A stretch of DNA of 35,291 nt, taken from the NCBI GenBank assembly GCA_017546725.1, contig JAFYRX010000067.1, positions 1 through 35,291 on the forward strand. The letters run 5' to 3'. This stretch comes from Alistipes sp. (GTDB taxonomy: Bacteria; Bacteroidota; Bacteroidia; Bacteroidales; Rikenellaceae). Shown here one piece after another: positions 1 to 7,202 of this stretch; positions within the stretch are counted from its first letter, which is position 1, and each line of letters begins with the position of its first letter. A program made the position numbers and the translations under genes. Below the pieces are notes generated by a model. That model saw nothing but the letters and a program-made list of their open reading frames with translations. It was not told the DNA's origin and searched no databases.

Positions 1-248
1 GAGTGAGTCATACCAGAGCAACCGATAGTCTCAACCAAAGCCTCCTGAATGATACCCTCCTTTACGTTGAGAGTGAGTTTGCAGGCACCCTGCTGAGGAG
101 CACACCAGCCCACACCGTGTGTAAGACCAGAAATGTCCTTAATCTCCTTTGCTACAACCCACTTTCCCTCTTGAGGGATGGGAGCCGATGCGTGGTTGGC
201 ACCCTTTTTTACGCAGCACATCTGCTGCACTTCGTGTGAATAAATCAT
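1..248 (-). CDS. Iron-sulfur cluster scaffold-type protein (GGGtGRT family), 5' part
   Basis: The first 82 codons of a minus-strand gene are present; the rest lies beyond the left edge. The N-terminus reads MIYSHEVQQMCCVKKGANHA, followed by a Cys-containing core (GVGWCAPQQGACKLTLNV) and then ETIGCSGMTHS. From memory this matches a conserved Bacteroidota/Firmicutes protein of roughly 225 residues, annotated as a GGGtGRT protein or an iron-sulfur assembly scaffold related to NifU_N. The conserved cysteines fit a metal or cluster-binding role, but the assignment rests on recall of the family. The start is the ATG whose complement is at 246-248. A good promoter match lies about 80 bases upstream. 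The plus-strand open frame over this region is a shadow. Confidence 0.72.
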   Translation of the reverse strand, partial: MIYSHEVQQMCCVKKGANHASAPIPQEGKWVVAKEIKDISGLTHGVGWCAPQQGACKLTLNVKEGIIQEALVETIGCSGMTH

Positions 249-334
249 AATTTAGAAGAGTTTATTTGTTACTATAACAGTTCTGTTTGTACTCTTTGCG
301 AGGGCATTTCGGCCCAAGCCGCAAAAATCCAACG

Positions 335-365
335 CAAATATAGCAATTATTTTTGGCAATAGCAA
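335..365 (-). promoter_or_regulatory. Promoter of the Fe-S scaffold gene
   Basis: On the minus strand, TTG (363-365), 20 bases, then TATATTTG (335-342). This fits the Bacteroidota primary sigma consensus TTTG-N19-21-TAnnTTTG. It predicts a start near 328 and a leader of about 80 bases before the ATG at 248. Confidence 0.55.
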
Positions 366-469
366 CACTAATTCACAAATCATACCTCAAATTTACAAAA
401 GGTTTCCATTTTATTCATTCGCAACCAGCGCAAGCAAAATTACACCCCCACTTTTTCAGCAAACAATTA

Positions 470-498
470 TTTGTTTCAAAATATTTTCCGTATATTTG
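470..498 (+). promoter_or_regulatory. Promoter of the acyltransferase gene
   Basis: TTTG (470-473) and a perfect TAnnTTTG box, TATATTTG (491-498), are separated by 17 bases, slightly shorter than ideal. The predicted start near 505 gives a leader of about 30 bases before ATG 537. Confidence 0.5.
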
Positions 499-536
499 TT
501 TGATATTATCGCACAAGATTTGAAATACACAGCAAT

Positions 537-1679
537 ATGGTATTTGGAAAAGACAAGAACGGCAGAATTGTCTGGCTCGACTTGGTCAGATTGATAGCAT
601 TATTGATGGTTATATCGGCGCACTGCGTGGATATTTTCAATGCCACACCACAAGAGGATAGCAACAACGCCTTTTGGGGAGCATTCATCGGCTCGCTGAT
701 GCGTCCGAGCGTACCCTTATTCGCTATGATGACGGGCTTATTGCTTCTACCCGTAAGAGAGTCCGCATCACAATTCTACCGTCGTCGTATTCCACGCGTT
801 TTGTTCCCAATGCTGATATGGTCGGCTATATATTATATGGTGCCCTGGTTTACAGGCCTGCTCGGATTGGACAAAGAGATTGTCACAATATTTTTCCCAT
901 TTGAGTTCTCTCCGTCGCAGGAGGCTGGTGATATGCTAAAAAACATAGCGATGATACCATTCACATTCAACGGCTATACAACGCATATGTGGTATCTCTA
1001 TATGCTCATCGGACTCTATCTTCTGATGCCTTTCTTCTCGGCCTGGCTGGAAAAGAATGATGAAACACTAACACGCACATACATCATTTTATGGGGTTGC
1101 TCGCTTATGTTGCCCTACTTGACACAACTTATTTCGCCCAATATTTTTGGCGTATGTGCTTGGAATAGTTTTGGTACATTCTACTATTTTTCGGGATTTA
1201 CGGGTTACTTACTTCTCGGACACCTGTTGGGCAAGGGCAATCGTCTACGTTCGATAAAGGCCGTAGCGGTAGGAATTATGCTCTACATCTCTGGCTACAT
1301 CGTAACATATACCGGCTTCAGCACATTAGCCTCACAATATAGTTACGAAGAGGCCCCCGAACTCCTTGAGATGTTCTGGCAGTTCTGCTCACCGAATGTT
1401 GTGATTATGGCTATCGGAATGTTTATTGCAATGCAACGTATCCGCATAACCTCACCTCGTCTGCAAGCGGCACTCGCCAACGTCACTAAGTGCGGTTTCG
1501 GCTCATACCTTATGCACTACATATTCATCGGCCCTGCCCTGCTCATCGTGATGCCTTTGGGCCTGCCGACTCCGATTTGCGTAATATGTACCGTTGCGAT
1601 AGTATTTACGATGTGTATGCTACTCACCAACCTTATCTATAAGATAATGCCACGTGCTGCACGTTACATTATCGGATAA
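537..1679 (+). CDS. Acyltransferase family 3 membrane protein
   Basis: An integral membrane protein of 380 residues with about ten hydrophobic segments, typical of Acyltransferase family 3 (PF01757: OafA, NodX, WecH types). These enzymes acetylate or acylate cell-surface sugars. The first segment has the usual arrangement WLDLVRLIALLMVISAHC, with the conserved catalytic-type His at about residue 29. It is followed by the basic loop FYRRRIPRVLFP (80-91) that precedes the third segment in this family. Length is normal. It stands alone behind its own promoter and no glycan biosynthesis genes are next to it, so the acceptor cannot be named. The next gene starts 58 bases downstream without a clear terminator. 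Confidence 0.85.
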   Translation: MVFGKDKNGRIVWLDLVRLIALLMVISAHCVDIFNATPQEDSNNAFWGAFIGSLMRPSVPLFAMMTGLLLLPVRESASQFYRRRIPRVLFPMLIWSAIYYMVPWFTGLLGLDKEIVTIFFPFEFSPSQEAGDMLKNIAMIPFTFNGYTTHMWYLYMLIGLYLLMPFFSAWLEKNDETLTRTYIILWGCSLMLPYLTQLISPNIFGVCAWNSFGTFYYFSGFTGYLLLGHLLGKGNRLRSIKAVAVGIMLYISGYIVTYTGFSTLASQYSYEEAPELLEMFWQFCSPNVVIMAIGMFIAMQRIRITSPRLQAALANVTKCGFGSYLMHYIFIGPALLIVMPLGLPTPICVICTVAIVFTMCMLLTNLIYKIMPRAARYIIG

Positions 1680-1737
1680 ACATACCATACAAACTACTTG
1701 AAAAAGAGAGAAACGAATTATAATAAAACCTGCGATT

Positions 1738-2427
1738 ATGGGAAACAAAATCAATGACCCGATAGTACGCCTGATGGGACTTCGTTACAAGTCACACCCC
1801 TGGCACGGTCTGGAAGTAGGCGAAGACGCTCCAGAAGTGGTTACAGCCTTTATTGAGATGGTACCTACCGATACTGTCAAATATGAGTTAGACAAAGTCA
1901 GCGGTTATATTCGCATTGACCGCCCTCAAAAATACTCGACAGTCGTACCTGCGCTTTACGGTTTCATCCCGCAGAGTTTTTGCGGTGACTTGGTGGCTGA
2001 TTTCTGTATGGAGAAGTCTGGCCGAGAGAACATCAAAGGCGATGGCGACCCATTGGATGTATGCGTACTTACGGAGCGCACCATTTCGCACGGTGACATC
2101 ATAGCCAGCGTTAAACCCATAGGTGGTTTCCGTATGTTGGACGGCAACGAGGCCGACGACAAGATTATTGCCGTTCTGCGCAACGATGCCACATATAGAG
2201 GCTATAATGACGTGAGCGAACTACCCCACGCCGTAGTAGATAGATTGAAGCACTATTTCCTCACCTACAAGGATATGCCCTTCACTGAGAATGGGCCCGA
2301 ACAACCAAAGAGAGTCGACATAGTTGCCACTTATGGCCGCGAGGAGGCCTACGAGGTTATCACTCGTTCATTGGAGGATTACAAGAATCACTTTGAGAGT
2401 TTGGAGGAGATTTTGCGACACGTTTAA
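1738..2427 (+). CDS. ppa: Inorganic pyrophosphatase, family I
   Basis: A soluble family I inorganic pyrophosphatase (229 residues) that hydrolyses pyrophosphate to two phosphates and so pulls biosynthetic reactions forward. The signature D-G-D-P-L-D lies at residues 102-107, giving metal-binding Asp102 and Asp107. A further acidic pair followed by Lys (D140-D141-K142) sits where the third metal ligand is expected, and VKYELDK (48-53) supplies the early active-site Glu/Lys. The protein is longer than the roughly 175-residue E. coli enzyme, mostly through an N-terminal extension of about 35 residues and a C-terminal tail. It lies between the acyltransferase and serine dehydratase genes in the same direction, with short gaps. 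Confidence 0.93.
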   Translation: MGNKINDPIVRLMGLRYKSHPWHGLEVGEDAPEVVTAFIEMVPTDTVKYELDKVSGYIRIDRPQKYSTVVPALYGFIPQSFCGDLVADFCMEKSGRENIKGDGDPLDVCVLTERTISHGDIIASVKPIGGFRMLDGNEADDKIIAVLRNDATYRGYNDVSELPHAVVDRLKHYFLTYKDMPFTENGPEQPKRVDIVATYGREEAYEVITRSLEDYKNHFESLEEILRHV

Positions 2428-2480
2428 CCTCAACGATAAGTTTTAACACACTTGCACAAGATAATCTTTAAAAATAAAGT

Positions 2481-3686
2481 ATGGAATCACTCAAAGAGTT
2501 ATATAAAATAGGCAATGGTCCATCGAGTAGCCACACTATGGGCCCCAAGAAGGCTGCCGAGCAGTTTCTCGCTCGCTGTGGCAATGTTGATAGTTTTCGT
2601 GTAACGCTTCACGGCTCGTTGGCCGCAACGGGCAAGGGCCACTTGACCGACACCGCCATCCGCGCAGTACTGGAACCCGTAGCACCTGTCGAGATTGTAT
2701 GGAAGCCCGAGGTAGTATTGCCCTACCACACCAATGGAATGCTGTTTGAGGCCCTAAAGGATGGTGCCGTTACCGATGAATGGACAATCTACAGCGTTGG
2801 CGGAGGCTCTATAGCATCGCCCGATATGCCATTGGAGACACAGCGTAAGATTTACCCCATCACTACAGCCGAGGAGATTTTGGAGTGGTGCGACAAAGAG
2901 GGTAAAACACTTTGGGAGTTCGTGCAAGACTTCGAGGATGATGATATCTGGGAGTACCTCGAAATGATATGGAAATCGATGATGCAGACCATAGACAACG
3001 GTTTGAATAACGACGGTGTATTACCAGGCGGCCTGAAAGTTGCACGCAAGGCAAGCACATATTGGCTCAAGGCCAAGGAGTATGGTCCTACGGTCAGCAA
3101 TCGTTCACGCCTCTACTCCTATGCTTTGGCCACTGCCGAGGAGAATGCTTCGGGCGGAGAGGTAGTAACAGCCCCGACGTGCGGCTCGTGCGGAGTATTA
3201 CCAGCGGTCCTGAAACACCTCAACAAATTGAACGACTATCGTCCCGTACGTTTATTGCGAGCATTGGCTACAGCGGGTGTGTTTGGCAATATCGCCAAAA
3301 CTAATGCCTCTATTTCGGGTGCAGAAGTGGGTTGCCAGGGTGAGATTGGCGTAGCCTGCGCCATGGCTGCAGCCGCGGCCTGTCAACTTATGGGAGGCAC
3401 ACCCGCACAGATTGAATATGCTGCCGAGATGGCTTTGGAGCACCACTTGGGTTTGACGTGCGACCCCGTATGCGGTTTGGTACAGATACCCTGCATCGAG
3501 CGTAATGCCGTAGCGGCAGCACGTGCCATCGACTCTGCTACGTTTGCGATATTGTCCGACGGTAAGCACCGTGTGAATTACGACCGAGTAGTAGCAGTTA
3601 TGAAGGAGACAGGACACAACCTGCCCAGCCTCTACCGCGAGACTGCCGAGGGTGGCTTGGCAAAGCACTACAAACATTTGGAATAA
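2481..3686 (+). CDS. sdaA: L-serine dehydratase, single-chain iron-sulfur type
   Basis: Converts L-serine to pyruvate and ammonia using a 4Fe-4S cluster. The single chain of 401 residues joins the beta-type domain (GPSSSHTMGP at 13-22) to the alpha-type catalytic domain. Cluster ligands are visible as Cys285 in GCQGEIG, Cys327 in CDPVCGLVQIPCIERN and Cys338 in the same block. A further CGSC motif lies at 234-237. The length is slightly short for the single-chain form (about 455 in E. coli) because the N-terminal domain is compact. It follows ppa after 53 bases. A large minus-strand open frame within it (3252-3677) is only a shadow. Confidence 0.95.
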   Translation: MESLKELYKIGNGPSSSHTMGPKKAAEQFLARCGNVDSFRVTLHGSLAATGKGHLTDTAIRAVLEPVAPVEIVWKPEVVLPYHTNGMLFEALKDGAVTDEWTIYSVGGGSIASPDMPLETQRKIYPITTAEEILEWCDKEGKTLWEFVQDFEDDDIWEYLEMIWKSMMQTIDNGLNNDGVLPGGLKVARKASTYWLKAKEYGPTVSNRSRLYSYALATAEENASGGEVVTAPTCGSCGVLPAVLKHLNKLNDYRPVRLLRALATAGVFGNIAKTNASISGAEVGCQGEIGVACAMAAAAACQLMGGTPAQIEYAAEMALEHHLGLTCDPVCGLVQIPCIERNAVAAARAIDSATFAILSDGKHRVNYDRVVAVMKETGHNLPSLYRETAEGGLAKHYKHLE

Positions 3687-3730
3687 TTTACAACTGACAT
3701 TAGGCGACTAAAACAAAAAACTTAAATATT

Positions 3731-4555
3731 ATGAAACGACTATTTACTTTGATTGCTATTGCAATAATTTCAGCATCAATATCTACCGCTACAGCACAAC
3801 TCGTTGAGGGCAAGCGCGGCTCGGAAGATTTCAAAATTGGTGTCGCTGGTTACTCTTACCGCAGTTTCGACATCGACCAGACTCTCACATTCCTCCAGAG
3901 TATGGGTGTAAAATATCTCTCTATCAAGGATTTTTGGTTGCCACTGAACTCTACCAAAGAGCAGATGGAGGCCTTCAAGGCGAAATGTGCAAAGTATGAT
4001 GTCAATCCCTATATCTTGGGGCCTATCTATATGAAGAGTGAGGCCGAAGTTGACCGCGCTTTTGCCTATGCCGAGCGATACGGTAGCAAGATGTTTATCG
4101 GCGTACCAACCTACGAACTTATCGACTACGTTATCGAGAAGGTGCAGAAGACAGGCATCAAGGTGGCAATCCACACTCACGGTCCCGACGGACAGCCCTT
4201 CCCCAACATTCAGAAGGTTGTCGAGATGGTAAAAGACCCTTCGTTGGGTGTAGGTTGCTGTATGGACCTCGGTCACTCTGTTCGTATGGGCGAGGATATC
4301 ATTAAGGATATCAAGAAGTATAAGGAGTGGATTTACGACATCCACATCAAGGACGAGAGCGAGGCTTCGAAGAAGGGCCAGACTTGGGAGATGGGACGTG
4401 GCGTTATGGACTTCCGCCCCATTATGAAAGTATTGCGCCAAATCAAGTATAACGGCGTAGTATCACTCGAATTTGAGAAGAACGGCAAGAATCCTCACCC
4501 AGGTATCGCCGAGTCAATCGGTTATTTGCGAGGTGTGGCCGATGCTACAAAATAA
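3731..4555 (+). CDS. Secreted sugar phosphate isomerase/epimerase-like TIM barrel
   Basis: A xylose isomerase-like TIM-barrel protein (274 residues) with an N-terminal signal peptide (MKRLFTLIAIAIISASISTA, probable cleavage around A22). It therefore acts in the periplasm, unlike cytoplasmic sugar isomerases. Probable metal ligands are His148/His150 (VAIHTHGPDG), Asp179 with His182 (CCMDLGH), His205 (IYDIHIKDE) and Glu247 (VVSLEFEK). A His sits where family members usually have the first Glu. Its distant paralogue at 6300-7187 is also secreted and lies beside a secreted Gfo/Idh oxidoreductase. Such proteins in gut Bacteroidetes have been linked to epimerase, lyase or hydratase steps on oxidised (3-keto) glycosides. 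The substrate is not determinable here. Confidence 0.8.
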   Translation: MKRLFTLIAIAIISASISTATAQLVEGKRGSEDFKIGVAGYSYRSFDIDQTLTFLQSMGVKYLSIKDFWLPLNSTKEQMEAFKAKCAKYDVNPYILGPIYMKSEAEVDRAFAYAERYGSKMFIGVPTYELIDYVIEKVQKTGIKVAIHTHGPDGQPFPNIQKVVEMVKDPSLGVGCCMDLGHSVRMGEDIIKDIKKYKEWIYDIHIKDESEASKKGQTWEMGRGVMDFRPIMKVLRQIKYNGVVSLEFEKNGKNPHPGIAESIGYLRGVADATK

Positions 4556-4567
4556 AAAGCAGAGATT

Positions 4568-5080
4568 ATGATTTACAGATTCCGTATGCTCACGGACGAG
4601 AACGACAACTTCATCCGTGACTTTGAGATAGACGCAGAGTCTACGCTATTAGACCTGCACGAATTCCTCATCCAAATGTTGGAATATGACCCGTGTATGG
4701 CCTCATTCTTTACAGCCGATGGCCGCTGGGAGAAACTGAAGGAGTACACATTTATGGATATGGGCGCTGGTATGGGTGATGCTGGTATGGGTGCTCCCAC
4801 ACCTATGTCGGAGGCTCGCCTGTGCAACGTGTTGCAGTATCTGCACGACAGACTAATCTACATCTTTGACCCATTCACCGAGAGAGCCTATTTCTTGGAA
4901 GTTGTCGAGGCCAAAGAGCCACAGGATGGTATGAAGTACCCCCGCCTGCAATTTGCTCATTCTCCCGCTCCCGACCAGTACGACCCCGAAGCAAGCGAGC
5001 AGAGTGGCTCTATCTTCGATGAGATGATGGGCGAGTATAGCGACTTCGAGGGTGACGATGGCTATGACGACGAATACTAA
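4568..5080 (+). CDS. Plasmid pRiA4b ORF-3-like family protein
   Basis: A 170-residue acidic protein of the pRiA4b ORF-3/IS1096 TnpR-like family (PF07929). The N-terminus has the typical pattern of a short beta strand ending in a planned helix (MIYRFRMLTDENDNFIRDFE, then LLDLHEFLIQML). FTADGRWEK and LIYIFDPFTERAYFLEV follow, and the tail is very acidic (about 155-170). The family name comes from mobile elements, but the chromosomal copies are ordinary genes of unknown biochemical role; no transposase is nearby. The 3' end overlaps the start of miaA by about 20 bases, which indicates translational coupling. The gene is 12 bases after the sugar isomerase gene. Confidence 0.75.
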   Translation: MIYRFRMLTDENDNFIRDFEIDAESTLLDLHEFLIQMLEYDPCMASFFTADGRWEKLKEYTFMDMGAGMGDAGMGAPTPMSEARLCNVLQYLHDRLIYIFDPFTERAYFLEVVEAKEPQDGMKYPRLQFAHSPAPDQYDPEASEQSGSIFDEMMGEYSDFEGDDGYDDEY

Positions 5081-5984
5081 ATACTTAATCGTCATTGTCG
5101 GCCCTACGGGCTCGGGTAAGAGTGACTTGGCTATCGAGATTGCCGAGCGATATGATGCGCCTATTATTTCGACCGACTCTCGCCAATTCTATCGCGGTAT
5201 ACCTATAGGCACTGCGCAACCCGACGAGGAGCAACTTCGACGCGTCGAGCACCACTTCATAGCCTCACACGACTTGGAGCAGGAGTTCAACTGCGGTGCA
5301 TACGAGGCGGAGGCGTTAGCCAAATTAGAGGAACTCTACCGCAAGCACGACGTTGTTGTAGCAGTTGGCGGCTCGGGCCTATATATCAAGGCTTTATGCG
5401 AAGGTATGGACTCCCTGCCCGAGGCAGAGCCTGAATTGCGCGAGGAACTTGCCCGTCGACTGCGTAGCGAGGGATTGGAATCGTTATGCGAGGAATTACG
5501 CCAACGAGACCCCGCCTACTATGAGGAGGTGGACCTCAACAACCCCGCCCGCGTATTGAGAGCATTGGAGGTCTGCATATCAACAGGACTACCCTACTCT
5601 GCAATGCGAACAGGCGTGAAGCATCAACGCCCCTTCGAGATTATCAAGTTGGGAATCGATATGGAGCGCGAAAGGCTCTACGAGCGCATCAACCGAAGGG
5701 TGGATGTGATGATGCAGATGGGGCTGGAGCAGGAGGCTCGTGCGGTGTATTATCTGCGCAGGCTCAACTCGCTTCAGACAGTTGGCTACCGCGAGATGTT
5801 CGACTACTTTGATGGCACGATAAGCCGCGACGAGGCAGTGGAGTTAATCAAGCGCAACTCTCGCCGTTATGCCAAACGCCAGATGACCTGGTTCCGTCGT
5901 GACGAGGAGATAAAATGGGTAGATACGGCCAATAAACAGATTATAGAAGAATATCTTGACTCAAAGATTTGCACATTGAAATAA
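5058..5984 (+). CDS. miaA: tRNA dimethylallyltransferase
   Basis: Transfers a dimethylallyl group to N6 of adenosine 37 in tRNAs that read UNN codons, the first step to ms2i6A. The P-loop GPTGSGKS is at residues 15-22, STDSRQFYRG (substrate DSR motif) follows, and AVGGSGLYIKAL and a C-terminal KRNSRRYAKRQMTWFRRD region are present, all typical of MiaA. Length (308) is normal. The start is uncertain: GTG 5052, ATG 5058 and ATG 5064 are all in frame inside the end of the preceding gene. ATG 5058 was chosen because GAGGG (5048-5052) is well spaced before it. The next gene downstream is tRNA-Leu(UAA), itself an expected MiaA substrate. Confidence 0.94.
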   Translation: MAMTTNTKYLIVIVGPTGSGKSDLAIEIAERYDAPIISTDSRQFYRGIPIGTAQPDEEQLRRVEHHFIASHDLEQEFNCGAYEAEALAKLEELYRKHDVVVAVGGSGLYIKALCEGMDSLPEAEPELREELARRLRSEGLESLCEELRQRDPAYYEEVDLNNPARVLRALEVCISTGLPYSAMRTGVKHQRPFEIIKLGIDMERERLYERINRRVDVMMQMGLEQEARAVYYLRRLNSLQTVGYREMFDYFDGTISRDEAVELIKRNSRRYAKRQMTWFRRDEEIKWVDTANKQIIEEYLDSKICTLK

Positions 5985-5998
5985 TTTTGCTACTTTTG
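5968..5998 (+). promoter_or_regulatory. Promoter of tRNA-Leu
   Basis: TTTG (5968-5971), exactly 19 bases, then TACTTTTG (5991-5998), a full match to the Bacteroidota consensus. The element spans the last codons and stop of miaA. Predicted transcription start near 6005, about 20 bases before the mature tRNA. Confidence 0.7.
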
Positions 5999-6025
5999 CC
6001 GTGTCTTACGACCAAGTAAGCGGTT

Positions 6026-6111
6026 GCTCGAATGGTGGAATAGGTAGACACGCCGGACTTAAAATCCTGTGGCCAGTAATGGCCGTGCCGGTTCGACCCC
6101 GGCTTCGAGTA
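6026..6111 (+). tRNA. tRNA-Leu (anticodon TAA)
   Basis: An 86-base class II tRNA. The acceptor arm is GCTCGAA/TTCGAGT with discriminator A at 6111. The D arm contains GGTAGA. The anticodon loop is CTTAAAA with anticodon TAA at 6059-6061, reading UUA and UUG. A long variable arm has a GGCC/GGCC stem, and the T arm is GCCGG-TTCGACC-CCGGC. CCA is not encoded. Two pairs are irregular: position 1 with 72 is G-T, and the anticodon stem has a C-T mismatch at 28-42. The gene has its own promoter and terminator. Confidence 0.95.
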
Positions 6112-6155
6112 CAGAACGAGGGCTGTTCAATCAGATGAACAGCCCTCGTTTCTGT
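6111..6155 (+). terminator. Terminator after tRNA-Leu
   Basis: A 14-bp perfect stem (6116-6129 with 6136-6149) around a 6-base loop. It extends outward by ACAGA/TCTGT with one bulged T and is followed by TATATTAT. It directly follows the tRNA 3' end. Confidence 0.85.
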
Positions 6156-6166
6156 ATATTATCTAA

Positions 6167-6285
6167 GAGTGTGTATAATATTGGGATTTTAAGGCTTGCG
6201 AAGACCGAAAAACCGCAGCATACTTAAGCGTATGTGAGGATTTTGAGGCCGAGTATAACGCAAAAATCACTTATTAGACACGCTC
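6167..6285. repeat. Long imperfect palindromic element, copy 1
   Basis: About 119 bp folding on itself around a centre at 6226. The ends GAGTGTGTATAAT and ATTAGACACGCTC are near-perfect inverted repeats, and the apex is CATAC-TTAAGC-GTATG (6219-6234). It shares GGATTTTAAGGCTTGCGAAG on the left and TAACGCAAAAATCAC on the right with copy 2 at 9977-10098, while the pairing segments differ in a compensatory way. It lies between the tRNA-Leu terminator and the stop codon (6300) of the minus-strand isomerase-like gene. No open reading frame. REP/MITE-like in layout; the family is not identified. Confidence 0.75.
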
Positions 6286-6299
6286 GTAATCAAAGGGTA

Positions 6300-7187
6300 T
6301 TAATAGGTCTTATCAACCAACTCCTCCAAATACTTCTTGGTATCGATAACGTATTGTGTATTATCACCACCCATCTCGCACTCGATGGTCATAACACCCG
6401 CGAAACCTACATCCTTCAACGCCTTGATAACACGCGGGAAATCAACATCACCCTCGGGGATACGAGTCTCACGACCCAACTGATAGGGGTCTGTCGGATA
6501 CTTACCATCCTTGATGTGCATCTCTTTAAGATATGGGCCAAACTGATAGATAGCATCTACGGGGTTAGCCTTACCATAGAGAATAAGGTTTGCTGTATCG
6601 CAGTTCACAAAGATATTACCCGTACCTATGTCCTTGATAGCGCGGATAAGCGTTGTCGGGGTCTCCTGACCTGTCTCGCAAAATACCATAACGCCCTTAT
6701 CCTTTGCATATTGGCATAAGTCACGCATAGTCTCGATAAAACTTACATACAATTCGCTTGTAGGCTCTTCGGGAATAAATCCGAAATGTGAGTGCATAGC
6801 AGGGATGCCCGCCATAACACAGAAATCGATGGCTTTGCGATAATTCTCAATGTAAAGCAGGCGATTAATAGGAGGCACCAGACCGATGGTGGCAGGGCCC
6901 TCCTGGAAATTCCAACGGCCGTTGGGAGTACAATACACCAAAGCACTGATTTTCACGTCATACTTCGCAGACAAAGCCTTAAACTTGTTGGCTGTCTCCT
7001 GATTCCAATCAAGCGAAAAGCCCGTCTGACAAGCCTTAAAGCCTGCATCGTGCAACTTCTTGAATGCTGCCTCACTATCGCCGCCCAGACCGCTGATAAG
7101 GCCAACAATAGGCTTCTGGGCACTTGCTGTCAACGTCGCCGCTGCAAACACAACAGCCAACACGCAGCGCATAATTCTATTTTTCAT
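6300..7187 (-). CDS. Secreted sugar phosphate isomerase/epimerase-like TIM barrel
   Basis: A second xylose isomerase-like TIM-barrel protein (295 residues from the chosen start) with signal peptide MKNRIMRCVLAVVFAAATLT and an ASAQ cleavage site. Probable metal ligands are Glu in VMVFCETGQE, Asp in NIFVNCDTANL, His in KEMHIKDG and Glu in GVMTIECEMGG, the standard E-D-H-E set of the family. ATG 7187 is preferred over ATG 7199 because it gives a basic signal-peptide n-region; 7199 lies only 3 bases from the upstream stop. It is the second gene of an operon with the Gfo/Idh oxidoreductase upstream. Together they suggest periplasmic oxidation and rearrangement of a sugar or glycoside. Substrate unknown. 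Confidence 0.83.
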   Translation of the reverse strand: MKNRIMRCVLAVVFAAATLTASAQKPIVGLISGLGGDSEAAFKKLHDAGFKACQTGFSLDWNQETANKFKALSAKYDVKISALVYCTPNGRWNFQEGPATIGLVPPINRLLYIENYRKAIDFCVMAGIPAMHSHFGFIPEEPTSELYVSFIETMRDLCQYAKDKGVMVFCETGQETPTTLIRAIKDIGTGNIFVNCDTANLILYGKANPVDAIYQFGPYLKEMHIKDGKYPTDPYQLGRETRIPEGDVDFPRVIKALKDVGFAGVMTIECEMGGDNTQYVIDTKKYLEELVDKTY

Positions 7188-7202
7188 AACTCTCAACATT
7201 AT

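Noticed and set aside
3-239. Plus-strand 78-codon open frame at the left edge
   Set aside because: Shadow of the conserved minus-strand Fe-S scaffold-type gene, whose translation is clearly recognisable.
3252-3677. Long minus-strand open frame inside sdaA
   Set aside because: Antisense shadow of a well conserved serine dehydratase; the protein has no recognisable domain and no promoter.
4568-5080. Possible transposon or IS1096 passenger gene
   Set aside because: The family name refers to mobile elements, but there is no transposase, inverted repeat or target duplication; the gene sits in a stable operon with miaA.
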